Positions 32,994-43,505 of a stretch of DNA of 64,000 nt are shown one piece after another; the stretch's first letter is position 1, and every line of letters starts with the position of its first letter. The position numbers were made by a program, and so were the translations under genes. The notes beneath the pieces are model-generated. The model was not told where the DNA came from, did no database searches, and saw only the letters and a list, made by a program, of their open reading frames with translations. Source of the stretch: Desulfotignum sp. (GTDB lineage Bacteria; Desulfobacterota; Desulfobacteria; Desulfobacterales; Desulfobacteraceae); assembly GCA_018399285.1 (NCBI GenBank), contig JAGYOW010000009.1:1-64000 (forward strand), read 5' to 3'.

Positions 32994-33683
32994 GTGGAAC
33001 ATCCGTATTTATTTCTGACATCTGTGTTTGGACTGTTTGGATTGGAAGAATGGGCGGCAAGTCATCCGCATGTGACCTATATGTGGCTGGCCATGCTCAT
33101 TTTAATCATTTTCGGCTGGCTGGCGGGCAAAAGCGTATCTCTGGTGCCTGAAACCGCGCAGAATGTGTTTGAAGTGCTGATTTCCGGCATGGAGGAGTTC
33201 GTGGTCAGTATTACCGGAGAAGAAGGCCGTAAATCCTATCCATTGCTGATTACCATTTTTCTTTTCGTGCTGGTGGGCAACCTCATGGGACTGGTGCCGT
33301 CCCTGTATCCTCCCACCGCCAGTGTGAATACAACCATGGCCCTGGCATTGATCGCAGTGGGATGGAGTCATGTGGTGGGGGTCTGGCATCACGGGTTCAA
33401 ATATATCAAGCATTTTCTGGGACCGGTTCCTTTAATGATCCCTTTGTTTCTCCCCATTGAGCTGATTGCCCACATGGCCCGGGTTCTGTCTCTGACCTTT
33501 CGTCTGTTTGGAAACATGATGGGGCATGAACTGGTGGTGCTTATTCTTCTGATGCTGGGCGGCATGTTTCTGGCACCATTGCCCGTGATGGCCATGGGCG
33601 TTTTCGTGGCCCTGGTTCAGGCGTTCGTGTTTTTTCTTTTGTCCACCATGTATATTGCCGGTGCCATTGAAGAAGCGCATTAA
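32994..33683 (+). CDS. atpB: F0F1 ATP synthase subunit a
   Basis: NLMGLVPSLYPPTASVNTTMALAL; IELIAHMARVLSLTFRLFGNMMGHELV. Confidence 0.95.
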   Translation: MEHPYLFLTSVFGLFGLEEWAASHPHVTYMWLAMLILIIFGWLAGKSVSLVPETAQNVFEVLISGMEEFVVSITGEEGRKSYPLLITIFLFVLVGNLMGLVPSLYPPTASVNTTMALALIAVGWSHVVGVWHHGFKYIKHFLGPVPLMIPLFLPIELIAHMARVLSLTFRLFGNMMGHELVVLILLMLGGMFLAPLPVMAMGVFVALVQAFVFFLLSTMYIAGAIEEAH

Positions 33684-33767
33684 TATGTTTTTTTTGCGGG
33701 AAATGGAAGAAGCCCGTTTGGTATAACGTCACGTTTGTTTAACTTTTAAGGTAAGAAGGAGTCAAAA

Positions 33768-34037
33768 ATGGAATTTCTTGTAGGTAGTGTATGGGCTGCA
33801 GGTCTGGCGATCGGTATTGCTGCATTTGGTTGCGGCATCGGACAGGGCCTGGGTTTGAACGGCGCAATGAGCGGTATTTCCAGAAACCCGGAAGCAGCCG
33901 GTAAAATTCAGGTGAATATGCTGATCGGTCTGGCTCTGATCGAGTCTCTGTGTATTTATGCACTGGTTGTGTCCCTGATTCTCATGTATGCGCATCCAGC
34001 GTTGCAGGCAGCAACCGCTGCGATCGGCGGACATTGA
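33768..34037 (+). CDS. atpE: F0F1 ATP synthase subunit c
   Basis: GCGIGQGLGLNGAMSGISRNPEAAGKIQ...GLALIESLCIYALVVSLILMYAHP. Confidence 0.96.
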   Translation: MEFLVGSVWAAGLAIGIAAFGCGIGQGLGLNGAMSGISRNPEAAGKIQVNMLIGLALIESLCIYALVVSLILMYAHPALQAATAAIGGH

Positions 34038-34069
34038 TTCGAATCACTCAATTAATATGAAATAGTTCA

Positions 34070-34113
34070 ACAAAAAGGTGCAGGGCACAAGCTCTGCACC
34101 TTTTTGTTTTTTT
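34070..34113 (+). terminator. Rho-independent terminator after atpE
   Basis: acaaaaaggtgcag / ctgcacctttttgt perfect 14-bp stem followed by a T run. Confidence 0.9.
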
Positions 34114-34130
34114 GCTCAAGGAGGGAAAAG

Positions 34131-34556
34131 ATGCGTCAACCAACCATTGAGTTTTCAGCCGTACCCGATGATATGGAACAGCAGCTGAGACAATTTTTTC
34201 GTGTGCCCGTCAATGAAGAACACGTCGTTTCAATTCTCATCTCTGATATCGGCTATAGAGTTTCAGAGATCAACCAGACGGGGATTGGCCTTCTTCTTGA
34301 GAACAATCAGACCTTTGAAGTTGGAGAACGCCTTGATTCCTGCCGTTTGCATTTCGATAATATCAGTTTGATCGATCTGACCGGGAAGATTGTCCACTGT
34401 TCTCCTTGTGAAGATCTCTGGAAATTCGGCATCCAGTGGATAGGGATGAACGATTCACAGAAACAACAGATGGAGGACCTGCTTTCCAGACTGAAAAAAC
34501 GTGTGATGGCATCGCTACAGCTGTCAGTATCGGAACAAGCAGGCAGAAAAAAATGA
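34131..34556 (+). CDS. PilZ-like domain protein
   Basis: LRQFFRVPV, ISDIGYRVSEINQTGIGLLLENN, FGIQWIGMND. Confidence 0.75.
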   Translation: MRQPTIEFSAVPDDMEQQLRQFFRVPVNEEHVVSILISDIGYRVSEINQTGIGLLLENNQTFEVGERLDSCRLHFDNISLIDLTGKIVHCSPCEDLWKFGIQWIGMNDSQKQQMEDLLSRLKKRVMASLQLSVSEQAGRKK

Positions 34557-34873
34557 GTCAGAAAAAAGATATTATGGGGAAAATCCTGGCATGTGATGAC
34601 GGGGAAGATGAAAATCTGACCCGGGAACTGGATTGTCTGATCTACCGCAGTGAACCTGGTGACAGAAGTGACGATGCGTCCACACCCGGCGGCCCCCCTA
34701 CGGATTCCTGGAAAGTGACCAGAGACAATGTATCCGTGCAGGTATGGGAGAGCAGCGGCAGAATAAGATTACGGTTGTCGTTGGGAAAAGGCCGGCTGAT
34801 TTCCATGAAACAGATTGCCGGTATTGCTGTGGATGCGATTATCAAAGAGTTGAAAAAGGAGGATTCAAGGTGA
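34553..34873 (+). CDS. Hypothetical protein
   Basis: ORF overlapping both neighbours by 4 bp; C-terminus RLRLSLGKGRLISMKQIAGIAVDAIIKELKK. Confidence 0.6.
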   Translation: MSQKKDIMGKILACDDGEDENLTRELDCLIYRSEPGDRSDDASTPGGPPTDSWKVTRDNVSVQVWESSGRIRLRLSLGKGRLISMKQIAGIAVDAIIKELKKEDSR

Positions 34874-35817
34874 TTATCGTCTGCCCCAAATGCAGTAGAA
34901 AGCACAAAGTCAGTCCGGATGCAATGAAGCCGTATATTCAATCGGGTAAAAAGCTGTTTGCTACCTGCAAAGCCTGCAAATACCGGTTTCCTGTCTTGAC
35001 CGATACCTTGAGGGGTCTGAAAAAAAGCCCAGAACAGCCCATATTGGAAGCCGGCAACCGGGCCAGGAAAATCTGTGTGACTTTGAGCAAAGGCGGTGTC
35101 GGGAAAACGACCACATCGGTGAATTTAAGCTGCGGTCTGGCCCTGACCGGGTACCGGGTTCTGCTGGTGGATACCGATACTCAGGGCCAGTCGGCGTATA
35201 TGTTGGGGAAAAAACCGGGCGCCGGTCTGACGGAACTGCTCACCGGAGAACTGACACCCAATGAGTGCATTATAGAGGCCAGAAAAAATCTGTGGCTTCT
35301 GGGCGGGGGAAAATCTCTGGCCGGGGTGAAGCGCATCATTGACCGGAAAAGCTTCGGTGCTGAGTGGGCGCTTTCTGAAGCCATGTCAAATCTGGACACC
35401 CAGTATGACTTTATTATCATGGACACGGCGCCTGGATGGGATCAGTTGATCGTCAACGTGCTGTTCTATGCCACCGAGGTTCTGGTGCCTGTGGCATTGG
35501 AAGTGATGCCGCTTCATGGGCTGTCTGAATTTTTAAAAAGCCTCGGGTCCATCCAGAAATATCGGAAGGAGATCGAGCTCAAATACATTGTGCCCACATT
35601 TCTGGATACCCGGATCAAGGGGCCCCAGACACTTTATAGTCAATTGAAAAAATTGTATCCTGATAAGTTATGTGCCCCGATTCACTACAATGAGAGCCTG
35701 GCTGAGGCCCCGTCCTTTGGCAAATCAATTTTTGAATTTGCGCCCGGATCCAGGGCCTCAAACGATTATCGTGATCTGGTAAGAAAAGTCAGCATGAATG
35801 ACAAGGCTTTTTTTTAA
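34870..35817 (+). CDS. ParA/MinD-type ATPase with N-terminal zinc-ribbon-like domain
   Basis: GTG start; CPKCSRKHKV...CKACKYRF then LSKGGVGKTTTSVNLSCGLALTGYRVLLVDTDTQGQSAYMLG and FIIMDTAPGWDQL. Confidence 0.88.
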   Translation: MIIVCPKCSRKHKVSPDAMKPYIQSGKKLFATCKACKYRFPVLTDTLRGLKKSPEQPILEAGNRARKICVTLSKGGVGKTTTSVNLSCGLALTGYRVLLVDTDTQGQSAYMLGKKPGAGLTELLTGELTPNECIIEARKNLWLLGGGKSLAGVKRIIDRKSFGAEWALSEAMSNLDTQYDFIIMDTAPGWDQLIVNVLFYATEVLVPVALEVMPLHGLSEFLKSLGSIQKYRKEIELKYIVPTFLDTRIKGPQTLYSQLKKLYPDKLCAPIHYNESLAEAPSFGKSIFEFAPGSRASNDYRDLVRKVSMNDKAFF

Positions 35818-35826
35818 AATCCGGTG

Positions 35827-36258
35827 TTACAGCCGGGAAATATCTTCGGTGGTGATCACTTTGATCTGATGTTTCTCCAGGATTTCAAGGGCTTTGTCAT
35901 GGTCGTCGAAACGGAAAACCATGATGGCGTTCTTGCACTGGGGATTGGCAAAGGCATACATATATTCCACATTGACATTCTGCATCCACAGCGGATCCAG
36001 AACTTTGTTGAGCCCTCCGGGTTCATCCGATACCTCAACGGCCAGCACCTTGGTTCTTCCAACGGTGAATCCTTCTTTGCGCAGCGCCTGTTCCGCTTTT
36101 TCATTGTCGTTGACAATGAGGCGCAGCACCCCGAAATCCGTGGTGTCGGCCAGAGACAGGGCCCGGATATTTACATCCGCATCCCGTAAAATAGCGGTGA
36201 CTTCCGCCAGACGACCTTCCTTGTTTTCAATGAATATGGATATCTGTTCGGCAAGCAT
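35827..36258 (-). CDS. Tandem ACT-domain protein
   Basis: ISIFIENKEGRLAEVTAILRDADVNIRALSLADTTDFGVLRLIV; follows paaK. Confidence 0.88.
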   Translation of the reverse strand: MLAEQISIFIENKEGRLAEVTAILRDADVNIRALSLADTTDFGVLRLIVNDNEKAEQALRKEGFTVGRTKVLAVEVSDEPGGLNKVLDPLWMQNVNVEYMYAFANPQCKNAIMVFRFDDHDKALEILEKHQIKVITTEDISRL

Positions 36259-36271
36259 GTCAGTCTCCTTT

Positions 36272-37576
36272 TTAAAAGTTACGTTTATCAATGACCCGAA
36301 CGGCTTTGCCCTGGCTTCGCTGAATGGTTTTGGGTTCCACCAGCCTCACTTTGGCGGTGACGCCCAGCATCTCTTTGATATCATGGGCGATTTTGTTTTC
36401 CATGGTCTGAAGGCTTTTGATGTCGTCACTGAAAACCCCTTCGTTGATTTCCACTTTCACGGTCAGGGTATCCAGATTTCCTTTTCGATCCACTTCCAGC
36501 TGGTAATGGGGACGGATCGTTTGGTTTTCCATAAGCACGCTTTCGATCTGGGACGGAAACACATTAACCCCCCGGATGATCAGCATGTCATCAGTGCGGC
36601 CGGCCGGTTTGGTCATGCGGACAAAAGTGCGGCCGCAGGCACATGGAGTCGGGTTTAAAGAGGAAATATCCCGGGTGCGGTACCGGATCACCGGAAACGC
36701 TTCTTTGGTCAAAGAAGTGAAAACCAGTTCTCCGGATTCGCCATAGGGCAGGACCTCACCGGTCTCCGGGTCAATGATCTCCACAATGAAATGGTCTTCG
36801 AACACATGAAGCCCGTTTTGTTCTTCTTTGCATTCAATGGAAACCCCGGGGCCGATGATTTCACTGAGCCCGTAAATATCCACGGCTTTAAGATGAAGCT
36901 TGGATTCCAGTTCCTGCCGCATGTTTTCCGTCCAGGGTTCCGCGCCGAAAATCCCGGATTTGAAAAACAGATCCTTGAAATCGACCCCCATGTCATCGGC
37001 CACTTCCGCCAGATGAAGGATATAGGACGGGGTGCCGCATAAAATAGTGGGTTTAAAATCTTTCATGATCGTGATCTGGCGTTTGGTGTTACCACCAGAA
37101 ACCGGGATAACAGACGCTCCGAGCCGCTCCGCCCCATAGTGGGCACCTAAGCCGCCGGTGAACAACCCATAACCAAATGCGTTGTGGATAATATCTCCGG
37201 CCCCGGCACCGGCCGCAGCCAGGCTCCGGGCCATGAGATTGGCCCAGGTGTCCACATCCCGGCGGGTATATCCCACCACCGTGGGCTGGCCTGTTGTGCC
37301 GGAAGAGGCGTGGATTCTCACCACCTGTTCCATGGGAACGGCAAACATGCCGTAAGGATAGTTGTCCCTTAAATCCTGCTTAACGGTAAAGGGGATATGT
37401 TGCAGATCCTTAAGGGATTGGATATCTTTGGGGGTAATCCCTGCGTTGTCAAATTGTTGCCTGTAAAACGGTACCGTGGCGTAAACACGGGCAATGGTCG
37501 TCTGTAACCGTCGCAACTGAATGGCTTCCAGGCCCTCCCTGGGCATGGTTTCAAAATCAATATCAAAAATGGGCAT
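36272..37576 (-). CDS. paaK: Phenylacetate-CoA ligase family
   Basis: [71 protein letters not shown]. Confidence 0.92.
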   Translation of the reverse strand: MPIFDIDFETMPREGLEAIQLRRLQTTIARVYATVPFYRQQFDNAGITPKDIQSLKDLQHIPFTVKQDLRDNYPYGMFAVPMEQVVRIHASSGTTGQPTVVGYTRRDVDTWANLMARSLAAAGAGAGDIIHNAFGYGLFTGGLGAHYGAERLGASVIPVSGGNTKRQITIMKDFKPTILCGTPSYILHLAEVADDMGVDFKDLFFKSGIFGAEPWTENMRQELESKLHLKAVDIYGLSEIIGPGVSIECKEEQNGLHVFEDHFIVEIIDPETGEVLPYGESGELVFTSLTKEAFPVIRYRTRDISSLNPTPCACGRTFVRMTKPAGRTDDMLIIRGVNVFPSQIESVLMENQTIRPHYQLEVDRKGNLDTLTVKVEINEGVFSDDIKSLQTMENKIAHDIKEMLGVTAKVRLVEPKTIQRSQGKAVRVIDKRNF

Positions 37577-37629
37577 GGGGGTTTCCTTTGTTTGCAAACA
37601 TGCTTTATGCCCGGCCGATATCAGCCGGG

Positions 37630-38418
37630 CTAGTCAAGTGTTCCTTTGAACTGGGGTTTTCGTTTTTCAAGAAATGCAGCAGTGCCTTCTTTTGCATCCT
37701 CACTGGACATGGTCAGGCCGAACGCATCGTTTTCAATCCGGCACCCGGTTTCCAGATCCACATTCGTGCCGTTGTGGATCACTTCCTTGGCGGCCCGCAA
37801 GGATGCCCGTCCCCGGGAGGCGATGACACCGGCGGTTTTCATCACCGTGTCCATGAGCGCTTCCGGTGCACAGACCTGGTTGACCATGCCGAATTCGTAC
37901 GCCTGCTGTGCGGTGATGTTTTTGCCGGTAAACACCATTTCCCTGGCCCGGTTGGTTCCCACCAGGCGTGCCAGGCGCTGGGTCCCGCCGAATCCCGGGA
38001 TCAGGCCCAGGGTGATTTCCGGCAGCCCGAACATAGCTTTTTCAGACGCATAGATAAAATCACAGGCCAGAGCGGCTTCAGAACCCCCGCCCAGTGCATA
38101 GCCGTTCACAGCGGCAATGGCCGGGATGGGCAGGTTTTCGATTTTTGAGAACACGTTCTGTCCTTTTCTGGAAAATTTTTTACCCTGGAGCGGGGTCATG
38201 CGGCTCAGTTCCACAATGTCCGCACCCGCCACAAACGCTTTTTCTCCGGCCCCGGTGAGCACCAGCACCCGGATGTCGGCATCGGCCGCCACCTGGTCCA
38301 GGGCCTGGTCCAGTTCATCGAACAATTTATTGTTCAAGGCATTCAATGCTTTGGGCCGGTTGAACTGTATCAGGGCGATGTTATTTTGTGTGGTAAAAAG
38401 AATGGTTTCAAAAGACAT
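37630..38418 (-). CDS. Enoyl-CoA hydratase/crotonase family
   Basis: [69 protein letters not shown]. Confidence 0.92.
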   Translation of the reverse strand: MSFETILFTTQNNIALIQFNRPKALNALNNKLFDELDQALDQVAADADIRVLVLTGAGEKAFVAGADIVELSRMTPLQGKKFSRKGQNVFSKIENLPIPAIAAVNGYALGGGSEAALACDFIYASEKAMFGLPEITLGLIPGFGGTQRLARLVGTNRAREMVFTGKNITAQQAYEFGMVNQVCAPEALMDTVMKTAGVIASRGRASLRAAKEVIHNGTNVDLETGCRIENDAFGLTMSSEDAKEGTAAFLEKRKPQFKGTLD

Positions 38419-38464
38419 GATCATATCTCCTTTTTTGCTGACGGTTGAATTTCAGGTTTATGGA

Positions 38465-40279
38465 TCATAATTGCCGCGGATTGGTTGCATCCACATATTT
38501 CTGGACCCCCGTGGCGATGGCGTCACACAGGGCATCCTGGTAGTCGGCATCCAGCAGCCGCTCACATTCCAGTTTATTGGATACAAATGAGGTTTCAACG
38601 AGAATGGCGGGCATGCGCGCGCCCAAAAGCACATAAAACGGGGCCTGTTTCACACCCAGATCCGTGATTTTTGAATATTTCTTTTTCATTTCCTGAACCA
38701 GAGACTGATGAACGTCATTGGCCAGGCGGGTGGATTCACCGATTTTGGCGTGTTTCATTAAATCGCTTAAAATGAATTCAAGATCGGAAATATTTTTCTT
38801 GGACGTGGCATTTTCCCGGGCCGCCACGGCAATGGCCTGTTCATCCGTGGCCAGGTTCAAAAGATAGGTCTCGATTCCGGCCAGATTTTTGTTGCGGGCC
38901 GCGTTGGTGTGCAGGGAAATAAACAGATCGGCCCGCTGGGTGTTGGCAATGGCCGTGCGTTCTTCCAGCGTCAATTTTTTATCCCGGTCCCGGGTGAGAA
39001 TCACGGTACAGCGCAACCGGTCCCGAAGTTTGTCCGCCAGTTTGTGGGCCAGTTTCAGCACAATGTCTTTTTCCCAGACCCCTTTGGCATAACCCGGTGC
39101 GCCGGGATCACTGCCCCCATGGCCCGGATCGATCACGATTTTATGTACGCCCAGGGCCAGCTGCCGGGCAATATCCGAGGATTTGAGATTGTCAGTGGTC
39201 ATGGGGCTGGTTTTGAGTAATTTTTTTGTTTGCGCTGCCATTTGAGGGGGCTGACCCGGATCCGTGGCGCTGTTGTCTGTCCCCCAGACATCAATGACAA
39301 TCCTGAAAGGATCATTCAAAGAAAATATTTTATAATTTTCAAAAGACTTGATATCCACCACCACCCGCACAGTATGGGGCAGATACTGGCCGGCCCGGGC
39401 CTGCTTGAGCAAATCGTCATTGATGGGCGTATGTTCCGCCACCCCTTTTCCCAGAAGGGCCTGGGGAATGTCCACGTACAGCCGCTGAAACGGGATGTTC
39501 AGATTTGGATCTTTTTTGAGAAGATGATGGGAAAATGACCGGTCCTGATCCGCATTGATGACGATGCGGGTGTATTCCGGGTTGGACCAGAACCTCAGGT
39601 CCGTGATATAGGCATCCGGGCCGGTTTTATCAGAACCAAGGTCATTTTTTGTGGCAGACCGGTTTTTTCCCGAATCCGGGGATAAATCCTGTAAAACAGC
39701 ATCGATGTCGGCAGTTGGCTGCGCCACAGTCACAGTCTGCTTTGCTGTGTCCGCGGGGTTGGTATCATCGGCTATTTGAGAAAGGCGTTCTTTTTGGGTT
39801 TCCGCTTTTTTGGAACGGATATGCCGGGGAGGATGGGCTTCAGGGTCCGGATTTTCCGAAAGTGCTTTAAGCTGAGATGCCGCGCGTTCGTTGTAGGCGG
39901 ACGATGGATATTTGTTCCGGATTCGCACCAGCAGGTCAACGGCCCGGGTTCGAAACATGGTGTCATCGGACAGGGTAAACAGTTGCAGATAAAGTTCAGA
40001 TGCCCGGTACATGCCGGCCGGGGCCCAGGTGCTCTGAGGATGGGTTTTGTAGATGGCTTCATAAAGGTGGATGCAGTGCAGCCATTCCGAGACCTTCTGG
40101 CGTTTGACCGGTGAATGGCGCAGCTCTTTGAACGCGGCATCCGCCGCCAGGTATTCCTGTCTGGGAACCGATGCCATGGCGGTTTCCATGAGACTTGCAA
40201 AAAACAGAGACGTGCAGATCATGGCTCCCACAAGTGTCAGGGATTTTCGACATCTCTTATGCAATCGCCAGAAGGACAT
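38465..40279 (-). CDS. N-acetylmuramoyl-L-alanine amidase (AMIN + amidase_3)
   Basis: KIVIDPGHGGSDPGAPGYAKGVWEKDIVLKLAHKLADKL; SLHTNAARNKNLAGIETYLLN. Confidence 0.92.
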   Translation of the reverse strand: MSFWRLHKRCRKSLTLVGAMICTSLFFASLMETAMASVPRQEYLAADAAFKELRHSPVKRQKVSEWLHCIHLYEAIYKTHPQSTWAPAGMYRASELYLQLFTLSDDTMFRTRAVDLLVRIRNKYPSSAYNERAASQLKALSENPDPEAHPPRHIRSKKAETQKERLSQIADDTNPADTAKQTVTVAQPTADIDAVLQDLSPDSGKNRSATKNDLGSDKTGPDAYITDLRFWSNPEYTRIVINADQDRSFSHHLLKKDPNLNIPFQRLYVDIPQALLGKGVAEHTPINDDLLKQARAGQYLPHTVRVVVDIKSFENYKIFSLNDPFRIVIDVWGTDNSATDPGQPPQMAAQTKKLLKTSPMTTDNLKSSDIARQLALGVHKIVIDPGHGGSDPGAPGYAKGVWEKDIVLKLAHKLADKLRDRLRCTVILTRDRDKKLTLEERTAIANTQRADLFISLHTNAARNKNLAGIETYLLNLATDEQAIAVAARENATSKKNISDLEFILSDLMKHAKIGESTRLANDVHQSLVQEMKKKYSKITDLGVKQAPFYVLLGARMPAILVETSFVSNKLECERLLDADYQDALCDAIATGVQKYVDATNPRQL

Positions 40280-40282
40280 GAA

Positions 40283-42949
40283 TCAGATACCTGCCTTTTT
40301 TTTCATGTCGTTTAAAAAATTCAAGCCGTCCAGGGGGGTCATTCCGGAAATATCCCTGTTTGAGCATCTCCACCAATTCCGGTTTCCCTGGGGTGAACAG
40401 CTCCATCTGTCCATCAGCGATATTTTTTTTTCCTTCGTTTTTTTTCCGGGAAGCGGGTTTTCGAACGTACGGTTCATGCGGTATCTGCCTGGGATCAGTT
40501 TGTTTCAATCGCAGTCATAAGTCTGTTTGGCATCCTCTATAATCTCCTGAGGACTCCGGCCAGGCGGGCCACCTGAATGCCAGCTTTTGTTGGTTCCTCC
40601 TTTTCAGGCACGCAAAAAAACGATATTGTCATTGAATTCTTTGACCGCGATGTGGAAATTCTGTATCCGGGGATGGGTGTCCGTCAGCCGGATCAGTTCG
40701 TGATAATGGGTGGCAAACAGGGTCTTGACGCCTTTTCCGGCCAGATCATGAAGATACCGGGCCACGGCCCAGGCAATGCTCATGCCGTCATAGGTGGAGG
40801 TCCCCCGGCCGATTTCATCCAGAATCACCAGGGATCTGGGAGTGGCATTGTTCACGATGTTGGCGGTTTCCTCCATTTCCACCATGAACGTGGACTGGCC
40901 GGCGCTTAAATTGTCCAGAGCCCCCACCCGGGTGAAGATCCGGTCCACCAGACACAAAGACGCGTTTTGCGCCGGCACGAACGCCCCCATCTGGGCCATG
41001 ATCACGGTCAGGGCCACCTGCCGGAGCACCGTGGATTTTCCGGCCATGTTCGGGCCGGTGATCAGCAGAATCTGGTTTTGTTCATTGTCCATATCAATGG
41101 AGTTGGGTACATACCGTTCGCCGATGATCAGTTTTTCCACCACCGGGTGCCGGCCATGGGTAATGGCAATGCGGCCCTGATCATTGATTTCCGGGCGGGT
41201 ATAGCCATTTTCCGATGCGGTCCGGGCCAGGCCCTGGAGCACATCCACCGTGGCAATGAAATCCGCCATTTTTAAAATAGTCACGGCATTGTCCACCACC
41301 TGATCCCGCACGCTGCAAAACAGATCATATTCCAGAGCGTTGCGTTTGTCCTGGGCGGACAGAATTTTGGATTCCACCTGTTTCATTTCATCGGTGATAA
41401 ACCGTTCCGCATTCACCAGGGTCTGTTTTCGAATATAATGGTCCGGTACCTGGGGGGCTTGCGTTTTGGAGACTTCGATAAAATATCCGAATACCTTGTT
41501 GTATTTGATTTTCAATGAAGACAGCCCGGTTTTTTCCTTTTCTTGGGCCTGGGTTTTGGCAATCCAGGATTTTCCATCTCTGGAAACGGATACCAGCTCA
41601 TCGAGTTCCGGGCTGTAGCCATCGTTGATCAGGCCGCCTTCATTGAGCACATGGGGCGCATCCTCCCGGATGGCCGTGTCGACAAGCTCGGCCAGATTGC
41701 CCAGCCGCGCCAGTGCCGGTGTCAGATCCTGGACCCGGCTGCCGTTGAGCAAGGGATGGTCCAGACGGTTTAAGGTGGAAAATAATTCCGGCAGACAGAG
41801 CAAAGAGTTTTTCAATGCCAGCAGGTCCCTGGCATTGCCCTGGCCCATGGACACCTTACTGCCCAGACGTTCCAGGTCATACACGGATTTGAGAAGGGTG
41901 ATCAGCGTCTTGTGAAGATGGGGGGCATCCATTAACATCTGGATCGCTTCAAACCGCAGTTCGATCTCTTCCCGGTTCACCAGAGGATGCCGAAGCCAGG
42001 TTTTGATTTTGCGGCTGCCCATGGCCGTGGCGGTCTTGTCCAGGATTGAAATGAGCGATCCTTTTTTGTCCCGGGTCTGGAGGTTGGCCAGCAGCTCCAG
42101 GTTCCGGCATGTCCGGTCATCCAGTTTTAAAAACTGTTCCAGATCATAGGGGCAGATCTGAAAAATATGGGTGGTATCCTGCATCTGGGTGTCCTGGACA
42201 TAAGCCGTCACAGCCCCGGCAGCACTGATGGCCGCCGGCATCTGATCGATACCGAATCCGTTGAGTGTAATGGTATTGAATTTTTCAATCAAACGATCCC
42301 TGGCATCTGATTCCCGGAAAATGGATGCGGAAAGGTATGTGATCTGACGGCCGGACAGGGCCTGGCGAACAGAGCGAAACGCCGGATCTTTTTCCACGTG
42401 TTCCGGCAGTAAAATTTCTCTGGGATCCAGTTTGAGAGCTTCATCTATCAGAGCATTCGGAATACCGGCCCCTTTTTTAAGGATTTCGCAGGTGGTGAAA
42501 GTGCCGGTGGAAATATCCAGGCAGGCCAGGGCGGCCCGGTCCCGGATCATGGAAAGGGCGATGAGAAAATTGTTGGTGGTCTGATCCAGCAACGTTTCAT
42601 TCAAAATCATCCCCGGCGTAATGACCCGGACCACTTCCCGTTTCACCAGGCCTTTGGCTGCGGAGGCCTCTTCCACCTGGTCGCACACCGCCACTTTGCA
42701 TCCGTTTTCAATGAGCCTGGCAATATAAGTGTCAGCGGCCCGATAAGGAACACCGCACATGGGCACGGGGGCATCCTCGTTTTTGTTTCTGGATGTCAGT
42801 GCGATTTCAAGGATGGCGGCGGCTTTTTTGGCATCTTCATGGAACATTTCATAGAAATCTCCCATCCGGTAAAAAAGAATGGCATCCTTATATTGTTCCT
42901 TGATGGCCAGATACTGGGCCATCATGGGGGTTTGTCTGGGCTCGCTCAT
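40283..42949 (-). CDS. mutS: DNA mismatch repair protein MutS; main ORF stops at 40604, C-terminal continuation out of frame
   Basis: TPMMAQYLAIKEQYKDAILFYRMGDFYEMF; TGPNMAGKSTVLRQVALTVIMAQMG; LVILDEIGRGTSTYDG; downstream fragments KGGTNKS, PQEIIEDAKQ and C-terminal DISGMTPLDGLNFLNDMKKKAG. Confidence 0.9.
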
Positions 42950-42968
42950 GTATGGGTGTTAAAATATG

Positions 42969-43403
42969 TTATTCCTTGGGAGTTGATGGGGCCGGATCCG
43001 GGTCGTCTGGTTCGGTTGGCTCCGGCGGCGCTGGCATGTCGGTTTCAGGTTCTTTGGTGTCGGACAGCCCTTTTTTGATATAAGGATCATGAAGAAATAC
43101 ATCCAGACGGGCCTGCAGGTCAGTGTTCAACGCTGTCAGTTCCGAGATCTGTTTGTCTTTATTCTTGATTTCTCTGCCCAGGCTGAACGCAGTGGCCAGT
43201 CCCTTGATCCCTGTGATCAACAGGCCCAGCCCCAGGCAGATTCCCCAGAACGCCCAGTTGGGCAGTTCAGGCACCCTCCAGAGGGTGAATTTTAAATTCA
43301 GGGTCAACATTTCTTTTGTGGTAAAATAATCAATGTTCTGATAAATCAAAAGTCCGGCCAGCCCAAAGATGATCAGCAGAATCAATAATTTAATGGTTTT
43401 CAT
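42969..43403 (-). CDS. LapA-domain (DUF1049) membrane protein
   Basis: Two TM segments plus coiled-coil tail SLGREIKNKDKQISELTALNTDLQ. Confidence 0.7.
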   Translation of the reverse strand: MKTIKLLILLIIFGLAGLLIYQNIDYFTTKEMLTLNLKFTLWRVPELPNWAFWGICLGLGLLITGIKGLATAFSLGREIKNKDKQISELTALNTDLQARLDVFLHDPYIKKGLSDTKEPETDMPAPPEPTEPDDPDPAPSTPKE

Positions 43404-43505
43404 TCATTGTCTCCAAAAGATATTTCAATCGTAAAAAATTCAGGTTGGGGTGATCATAGTTCAATTTGTTTTTTTTTTCAAATTTTCTTTTGGCTCTGCC
43501 CGGTA

